A DNA stretch of 9,680 nt from CAJGCS01 sp045589955. GTDB lineage: Bacteria > Bacillota_I > Bacilli_A > ML615J-28 > CAG-313. Where the stretch lies: NCBI GenBank assembly GCA_045589955.1, contig JAZNQD010000056.1, forward strand, positions 1 to 9,680, written 5' to 3'. Both the position numbers and the translations under genes were made by a program. Below the pieces are notes generated by a model. It saw only the letters and a program-made list of their open reading frames with translations, was not told the DNA's origin and did no database searches. Of this stretch, positions 6,557-9,680 are shown one piece after another (position 1 is the stretch's first letter; each line of letters starts with the position of its first letter).

Positions 6557-7024
6557 TTACTTACCCGTAAACGGGTCTTTATATTCTTTCAAACTTCTCT
6601 TGTCTTTTATTTGGTCTTCAAGCTCTTGGTTTTTTATGTACTTTTGTATTGTCTTCTTATTTAATCCTACTGTTGAAACATAGTATCCTTCACTCCAAAA
6701 TGTTCGACTTCCATAGTTGTATTTCAAGTTTGAATGCTCTTCAAAGATCATCAAACTACTTTTATCTTTCAAATACCCCATGAAGCTAGATACCGATAAT
6801 TTTGGGGGGATTTTTACCAACATATGTATATGATCTACACATGCATGGGCTTCTACTATTTCGACTCCTTTGTATTCACAAAGTCGTCTCAAATATTTTC
6901 CTATATCCGCTCTTAGTTTTCCATATATCGCTTTTCTGCGATATTTTGGACAAAATATAATATGATACTGGCAATTCCACTTAGTATGTGATTAACTACT
7001 AGTGTCATCATTTTTTATTCTCAT
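6557..7024 (-). pseudogene. tnpA: IS200-family Y1 transposase TnpA, one premature stop
   Basis: From the ATG at 7024 the frame reads MRIKNDDTSS, then TAA at 6992-6994, then continues in the same frame as SHTKWNCQYHIIFCPKYRRK to the stop at 6557, a total of 155 codons. Relatives have a residue such as Leu at the stop position, so a single TTA-to-TAA change explains it. The rest is intact: the HUH motif DHIHML (H65, H67), the signature SVSSFMGYLK, and the catalytic Tyr129 with Gln133 in KYIKNQ. The enzyme would cut and join single-stranded DNA at the element ends. AAAGGAG lies 9 bases before the ATG. A TTG at 6892 could restart translation but would lose the first beta strand, including HTKWN. 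The gene is probably inactive. Confidence 0.88.
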
Positions 7025-7030
7025 GGTGAT

Positions 7031-7087
7031 AGTCTCCTTTCTTGTGTAATGGCAATTGGCGTTTCCATTATATCATGAAGGGAGACT
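7031..7087 (-). promoter_or_regulatory. tnpA leader: ribosome site pairs with upstream sequence
   Basis: AGTCTCCTTTC (7031-7041, complement of the ribosome site) and GAAGGGAGACT (7077-7087) form an 11-bp inverted repeat with one wobble. A -10 TATAAT in TGATATAAT on the minus strand (7067-7072) lies between the arms. Transcripts from that promoter would lack the outer arm; read-through transcripts would contain both arms and hide the ribosome site. Confidence 0.6.
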
Positions 7088-7119
7088 TTTTTCCTCACCG
7101 CTATCGCTTCTTCTAATCA

Positions 7120-7142
7120 CACCCACAAAGTGGGTGGTTTTT
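7120..7142 (+). repeat. IS200 left-end hairpin
   Basis: CACCCAC-aaa-GTGGGTG is followed by GTTTTT on the plus strand. It lies upstream of tnpA and resembles the right-end hairpin in stem, loop and flank. On the plus strand it has terminator form. Confidence 0.72.
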
Positions 7143-7164
7143 GTATCCTTACAGGCCACATAAT

Positions 7165-7206
7165 AAAAACTAACATCATATAAGCATGTGCTTTATGATG
7201 TTAGTT
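7165..7206 (-). terminator. Terminator of the zinc-ribbon gene
   Basis: The hairpin AACTAACATCATA... / ...TATGATGTTAGTT has inner pairs AAGC/GCTT and loop ATGT. It is followed by TTTTT on the minus strand and begins about 20 bases after the stop codon at 7228. A near-identical copy lies at 3532-3573. Confidence 0.85.
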
Positions 7207-7227
7207 CTAATACAAAGTACTATTTAT

Positions 7228-7473
7228 TTACTTTTCTTCTACTGGTTTAACTTTTTTATATAAATTAGATTTTTCAATCTTTTCAACAGATGATTTACTT
7301 GCCCAGTATTCTACATAACCACAATCCAAACAAATATATCTATCTATAGGTGAAACATTAAAATATGTAGGTCCAGTTATTACAACACTTCCTGCACCAT
7401 ATTTTAAAGATTTCCCCTCAACTAAAACTATATTATTTCCATTACATTTAGGACATTTTGCAGTATTCTTCAT
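7228..7473 (-). CDS. Small zinc-ribbon protein
   Basis: This 81-residue protein has CPKC at 7-10 and CLDC at 48-51. The two CxxC knuckles are set about 38 residues apart and should bind one zinc ion. Between them lies a predicted beta-rich loop (NNIVLVEGKSLKYGAGSVVITG...FNVSPIDRYI), and the motif RYICLDCGYVEYW is typical of a family of short Firmicutes zinc-ribbon proteins of unknown role. The lysine- and glutamate-rich tail is probably unstructured. AAAGGAG lies 8 bases before the ATG, with its own promoter and terminator, so it is a single-gene unit. A second copy of the whole unit once existed at 3532-3650, where the gene has been deleted. Confidence 0.85.
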   Translation of the reverse strand: MKNTAKCPKCNGNNIVLVEGKSLKYGAGSVVITGPTYFNVSPIDRYICLDCGYVEYWASKSSVEKIEKSNLYKKVKPVEEK

Positions 7474-7497
7474 TATTATTTTCTCCTTTACAACATT

Positions 7498-7540
7498 ATT
7501 ATAACAAATTGATTATCTTTTTGCAAGTAACTGGTTTTTA
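7498..7540 (-). promoter_or_regulatory. Zinc-ribbon gene promoter, shared type with fic
   Basis: On the minus strand there is a -35 TTGCAA (7521-7526), a 17-base spacer and an extended -10 TGTTATAAT (TATAAT at 7498-7503). The block 7519-7540 matches the fic promoter block 4977-4998 at 21 of 22 positions, and more weakly beyond it (CTTA near 7551). Confidence 0.75.
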
Positions 7541-7597
7541 TATAACCTTTCTTAATAAATAAATATAAAATAAATTAAAATGTAAATAACTTAAAAA

Positions 7598-8081
7598 TGT
7601 ATACGAATTACGATTTCCAAATAAAGAAGCTTAACATATTAAAGTGAGCTTTTGTTTTATGATATATATTGTAGCCGCACAAATCAACTTTGAACGAATT
7701 TTACAAAAAGTATTTGGATTTATTTAATTCAATTAAAGCTCATATTCGCACCCAATCGACAGAACTATGTATTTGCTTGAAAACTTGATATAGACTAAAT
7801 ATAAAGACCATAGGATAGTTCTATATTATATAATAATATAACTTTTATTTTTTTGTTTTTCTATATATAGAAAAAAGACCGCTCTTTCGAGCGATCTTAT
7901 ATATTCTTTTATACATTTGCTTACTGTAATTTTTCCAAATCTATTTTGTTATATAAGTTCAAATTAGACTTGTAATATAACACATGTTGTAGCTGCACGA
8001 ACCCATCCAGACAAAATCATACAAAAATAATTCGTTTCAAAACACGCATATATTATGTCGTGTTTTAAAATGATTGTACAT
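7598..8081. other. Gene-free region with diverged repeats and orphan hairpins
   Basis: There is no ORF worth calling in about 480 bases. A decayed AAGCTTAACAT...GAGCTTTTG hairpin (7628-7655) resembles the rpsR terminator. Two copies of TTGTAGCyGCACrAA (7669-7683, 7987-8001) are each followed about 20 bases later by TACAAAAA. AAAACACG...CGTGTTTT (8039-8066) forms another hairpin. The region looks like decayed intergenic or accessory DNA. Confidence 0.5.
7871..7898 (-). terminator. Orphan terminator
   Basis: The stem AAGA-C-CGCTC / GAGCG-A-TCTT has loop TTTC and is followed by TTTTTT on the minus strand. The toxin-antitoxin operon already ends at 8082-8121, so this is either a backup terminator or the relic of a lost minus-strand gene. 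Confidence 0.65.
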
Positions 8082-8121
8082 AAAAAAGTCTAATATTTTA
8101 AATGATTTAAATATTAGACTT
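8082..8121 (-). terminator. Terminator of the toxin-antitoxin operon
   Basis: A perfect 13-bp stem AAGTCTAATATTT / AAATATTAGACTT has a 10-base AT loop and is followed by TTTTTT on the minus strand. It begins 9 bases after the toxin stop codon. Confidence 0.9.
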
Positions 8122-8129
8122 CGATATTC

Positions 8130-8387
8130 TTATTCATAATGTGTCCACATTCTAATTATTTTAACAACTTTTTCAATATCATACACCTGATATACTAATC
8201 TGTGTTGAATATTTATTCTCCTTGAATAAGTATTATTTATTCCAATTAATTTTTCATATGAAGGTGGATTAGTATAAGGATTTTCTTCAATTAATTCAAG
8301 TAGTGCAATTACTTTTTTATGTAATGTTGGATTTTGTTTAATTTTTTCAAAATCCTTTATTGCTTGTTTAGTAAATACTATTTCCAT
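8130..8387 (-). CDS. yoeB: YoeB/Txe-type mRNA endonuclease toxin
   Basis: This 85-residue RelE-fold toxin is expected to cut mRNA in the ribosomal A site and stop translation when free of its antitoxin. Signature residues are present: Glu45 in PSYEKL, the SRRIN segment at 55-59, Arg63 in HRLVY, and the C-terminal His83-Tyr84 pair (WTHYE). These match the E. coli YoeB catalytic set of Glu, Arg, His and Tyr. The length is normal for the family, so it appears intact. The start overlaps the antitoxin end by 10 bases, giving translational coupling in the usual antitoxin-first order. The ribosome site (GAGAAG within the antitoxin gene) is weak. Confidence 0.92.
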   Translation of the reverse strand: MEIVFTKQAIKDFEKIKQNPTLHKKVIALLELIEENPYTNPPSYEKLIGINNTYSRRINIQHRLVYQVYDIEKVVKIIRMWTHYE

Positions 8388-8620
8388 TCAATCTTCTCAC
8401 AATCTTCAAGTTTAGTATTTGCCCCTTCAACAATACTTTCATACATTCCAGGAATACCAGCTAAATATAATGATTCCATAAGACTATTATAATCTTCTTC
8501 ACTCATCATTATCACATTGCCTTCTTTTGTATTAATATTTATAACATTATTATATTTAATACAGCTGGATGCAAGCTTATAAAGTTCTGCTCTTGCATTT
8601 GTAATATTCGTATTCATCAT
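8378..8620 (-). CDS. yefM: YefM/Phd-type antitoxin
   Basis: This 80-residue antitoxin has an N-terminal Phd/YefM DNA-binding domain (NTNITNARAELYKLASSC, then VIMMSEEDYNSLMESLYLAG at about 36-55) and a C-terminal tail that should wrap and block the toxin. It would also repress the operon. I place the start at the ATG at 8620, with ATG 8617 as an alternative, because AGAGGTGAT ends about 7 bases upstream. The in-frame GTG at 8629 lies inside that ribosome site. It is followed directly by the toxin gene. Confidence 0.92.
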   Translation of the reverse strand: MMNTNITNARAELYKLASSCIKYNNVININTKEGNVIMMSEEDYNSLMESLYLAGIPGMYESIVEGANTKLEDCEKIEWK

Positions 8621-8645
8621 GATTATCACCTCTACTATTATACGT

Positions 8646-8676
8646 TTATTATATCATTTTTATTCATATTAGTCAA
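8646..8676 (-). promoter_or_regulatory. Promoter of the toxin-antitoxin operon
   Basis: On the minus strand there is a -35 TTGACT (8671-8676), a 17-base spacer and a -10 TATAAT preceded by TGA, at about 8648-8653. It starts right after the terminator at 8678-8705, so the operon is isolated from upstream transcription. Confidence 0.75.
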
Positions 8677-8677
8677 T

Positions 8678-8705
8678 AAAAACGTACATAAAAATGTACG
8701 TTTTT
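8678..8705. terminator. Bidirectional terminator upstream of the toxin-antitoxin promoter
   Basis: A perfect 12-bp stem AAAAACGTACAT / ATGTACGTTTTT has loop AAAA and T-rich DNA on both strands. With the terminator at 8821-8860 it separates rpsR from the toxin-antitoxin operon. The gap 8706-8820 holds no gene; AGAGTGAGA occurs twice there (near 8779 and 8799). Confidence 0.8.
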
Positions 8706-8820
8706 ATTTTTCTATTTTTTTGCAACTAACTCAAATTCAACAAATCCATTATTTGTGATGAGTATTTAGTTGATATGAAGAGTGAGAGTAAAAATAAAGA
8801 GTGAGATTATGAAGTGAAAT

Positions 8821-8865
8821 AAACAAAAGCTTAACATGTAGTAATGTTAAGCTTTTGTTTTTGTT
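8821..8865 (-). terminator. Terminator of the ssb-rpsR operon
   Basis: A perfect 17-bp stem, AAACAAAAGCTTAACAT and its complement, has loop GTAGTA. It lies about 105 bases after the rpsR stop codon and is T-rich on both strands, so it may work in both directions. Weaker relatives occur at 3879-3912 and 7628-7655. Confidence 0.8.
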
Positions 8866-8966
8866 ATTTTATATGTTATTATTACCTGTTGTCATATGTA
8901 ATAAAATTGTCGAAAATATTTTGTATAATTTTGTCGAATTTTATTTGTATAATTTCATGTATTATA

Positions 8967-9188
8967 CTATTCTTTAACGAATGGTAATAATGCCATATGA
9001 CGAGCACGTTTGATTGCTGTTGCAAGTTCTCTTTGGTAAATTGCTTTAGTACCAGTAATTCTTCTTGGTAAGATTTTTCCTCTGTCAGAGATAAATCTCT
9101 TTAAAAGATCAGCATCTTTCCAATCGATTTTTTGAACTTTGTTATCAGTAAAGTAACATGTTTTTCTTCTTTTCTTAAATACTGCCAT
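8967..9188 (-). CDS. rpsR: Small ribosomal subunit protein bS18
   Basis: This 73-residue protein of the 30S platform binds 16S rRNA next to bS6. The sequence is typical throughout: KKRRKTCYF near the start, DWKDADLLKRFISDRGKILPRRITG in the middle, and the conserved end RELATAIKRARHMALLPF. AGGAGG lies 8 bases before the ATG and overlaps the ssb stop codon (TAGGAGG). Only 13 bases separate the two genes, so they are co-transcribed. A decayed copy of its 3' end lies at 4018-4071. Confidence 0.98.
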   Translation of the reverse strand: MAVFKKRRKTCYFTDNKVQKIDWKDADLLKRFISDRGKILPRRITGTKAIYQRELATAIKRARHMALLPFVKE

Positions 9189-9201
9189 TATCTAATTCCT
9201 C

Positions 9202-9672
9202 CTAAAATGGTAAATCATCATCTGTAATATCAAATTGTTCTTTTACATCATCGAACATACTAGGCTTATTTTGTTGCTTAGGTTCTTGATAAGAACGTTG
9301 AGGTGCTGGTTCATATGATGAATAATCATTATATGAATTTTGTTGAGGTTGTGAATTTCTTGGTTCTAAGAAATGAACGGCATCACAAATAACTTCTGTA
9401 GCTGTACGGTTTGTACCGTCTTGAGCTTGATATCTTCTTGTTTGAAGTTTTCCTTCAACACCAATTTGTCCACCTTTTTTGATAAAACGACATAAGTTTT
9501 CTGCTTGCTTATTGAAAGCAACACAGTTGATAAAATCAGCTTCACGTTCTCCGTTTGAAGAAACTGCTGTACGGTTTACTGCAATTGAGAATGCAGCAAA
9601 TGAAACATTACTTGGTGATGTTCTAAGTTCTGGATCTCTTGTAATACGTCCTACTAAAATTACACGATTCAT
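9202..9672 (-). CDS. ssb: Single-stranded DNA-binding protein
   Basis: This 156-residue protein coats single-stranded DNA in replication and repair. It has an N-terminal OB fold of about 105 residues (MNRVILVGRITRDPELR, FSIAVNR, DFINCVAFNKQAENL, GGQIGVEGKLQTRRY), a flexible Gln/Ser/Tyr/Pro-rich linker, and the acidic tip DDDLPF that recruits partner proteins. The gene is complete. It lies upstream of rpsR, as in the rpsF-ssb-rpsR operon of Firmicutes; rpsF would lie beyond the right edge. Only GGAACATT precedes the ATG inside the window, so its ribosome site is only partly visible. Confidence 0.98.
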   Translation of the reverse strand: MNRVILVGRITRDPELRTSPSNVSFAAFSIAVNRTAVSSNGEREADFINCVAFNKQAENLCRFIKKGGQIGVEGKLQTRRYQAQDGTNRTATEVICDAVHFLEPRNSQPQQNSYNDYSSYEPAPQRSYQEPKQQNKPSMFDDVKEQFDITDDDLPF

Positions 9673-9680
9673 AATGTTCC

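Larger units (their letters stand above)
6448..7156 (-). mobile_element. IS200-type element (IS200/IS605 family), tnpA only
   Basis: The element is about 0.7 kb and oriented on the minus strand, with tnpA as its only gene and no tnpB. Both ends carry a short hairpin of the same polarity, each running GGGTGG then TTTTT on the plus strand (6458-6481 and 7120-7142). This fits the subterminal hairpins recognised by single-strand Y1 transposases. The shared sequence continues after the hairpins (CTT and GGCC at both sides). The element is noticeably richer in G and C than its surroundings. It sits between the pfkA terminator and the zinc-ribbon terminator. Exact cleavage points cannot be set, so the limits are approximate. 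Confidence 0.82.

Noticed and set aside
6464..6664. Plus-strand hydrophobic ORF of 66 codons
   Set aside because: It is antisense to tnpA and crosses the IS right-end hairpins. The hydrophobic translation comes from T-rich DNA, and no ribosome site is present.
7669..8001. CRISPR-like array from the two TTGTAGC repeats
   Set aside because: There are only two imperfect copies about 318 bases apart, with no regular spacing and no cas genes.
8621..8629. Longer antitoxin start at GTG 8629
   Set aside because: The GTG is part of the AGAGGTGAT ribosome site; ATG 8620 is correctly spaced.
4018..9020. Complete integrative element using rpsR as its attachment site
   Set aside because: No integrase, recombinase or transfer gene is visible and the housekeeping gene pfkA lies inside, so only the repeat itself is reported.
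1..9680. Recoding of TGA as tryptophan, prompted by the absence of TGA stops
   Set aside because: The intact genes contain TGG tryptophans and no internal TGA; preference for TAA and TAG is expected in AT-rich DNA.

Overview
The window is a strongly AT-rich stretch of a low-GC Bacillota genome. The evidence is an ssb-rpsR pair in the usual Firmicutes order, AGGAGG-type ribosome sites, promoters of TTGNNN-17-TATAAT form, and many short rho-independent terminators. Every gene whose end is visible stops at TAA or TAG. All tryptophans I checked are TGG, so the standard code applies. The class could be Erysipelotrichia-like or another gut Bacilli lineage, but the sequence does not fix it.

Layout. 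1-2714 (minus): an operon of an XRE/TPR-like regulator followed, with an 8-base overlap, by a fused permease-ATPase ABC exporter that runs off the left edge. 2909-3445 (minus): a small P-loop kinase-like protein with its own promoter. 3532-3650: a scar that looks like a zinc-ribbon gene locus from which the gene has been deleted. 3680-3895 (plus): a small unknown ORF. 4018-4935 (minus): a BRO-N-like/Fic fusion gene that ends against a decayed fragment of the rpsR 3' end. 5262-6389 (plus): 6-phosphofructokinase of the long 'mixed' group, with a clear promoter and terminator. About 6448-7156: an IS200-type element whose tnpA (minus) carries one nonsense codon. 7228-7473 (minus): a small zinc-ribbon protein, the intact version of the locus deleted at 3532-3650. 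7598-8081: gene-free DNA with an orphan terminator and diverged repeats. 8130-8620 (minus): a YefM/YoeB-type toxin-antitoxin pair with terminators on both sides. 8967-9672 (minus): rpsR and ssb.

The core genes (pfkA, rpsR, ssb) are ordinary. The interest lies in how accessory pieces collected between two direct copies of the rpsR 3' end (about 4018-4071 and 8967-9020, with homologous downstream DNA). Inside and next to this interval there are a duplicated and partly deleted zinc-ribbon cassette, a near-identical promoter segment used by both the zinc-ribbon and fic genes, a toxin-antitoxin module, an IS200 element and several related terminators. This looks like a small accessory hot spot behind rpsR that has undergone duplication and decay. 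No integrase or recombinase is visible, and I do not claim a new defence system. The closest thing to an unusual effector is the BRO-N/Fic fusion.
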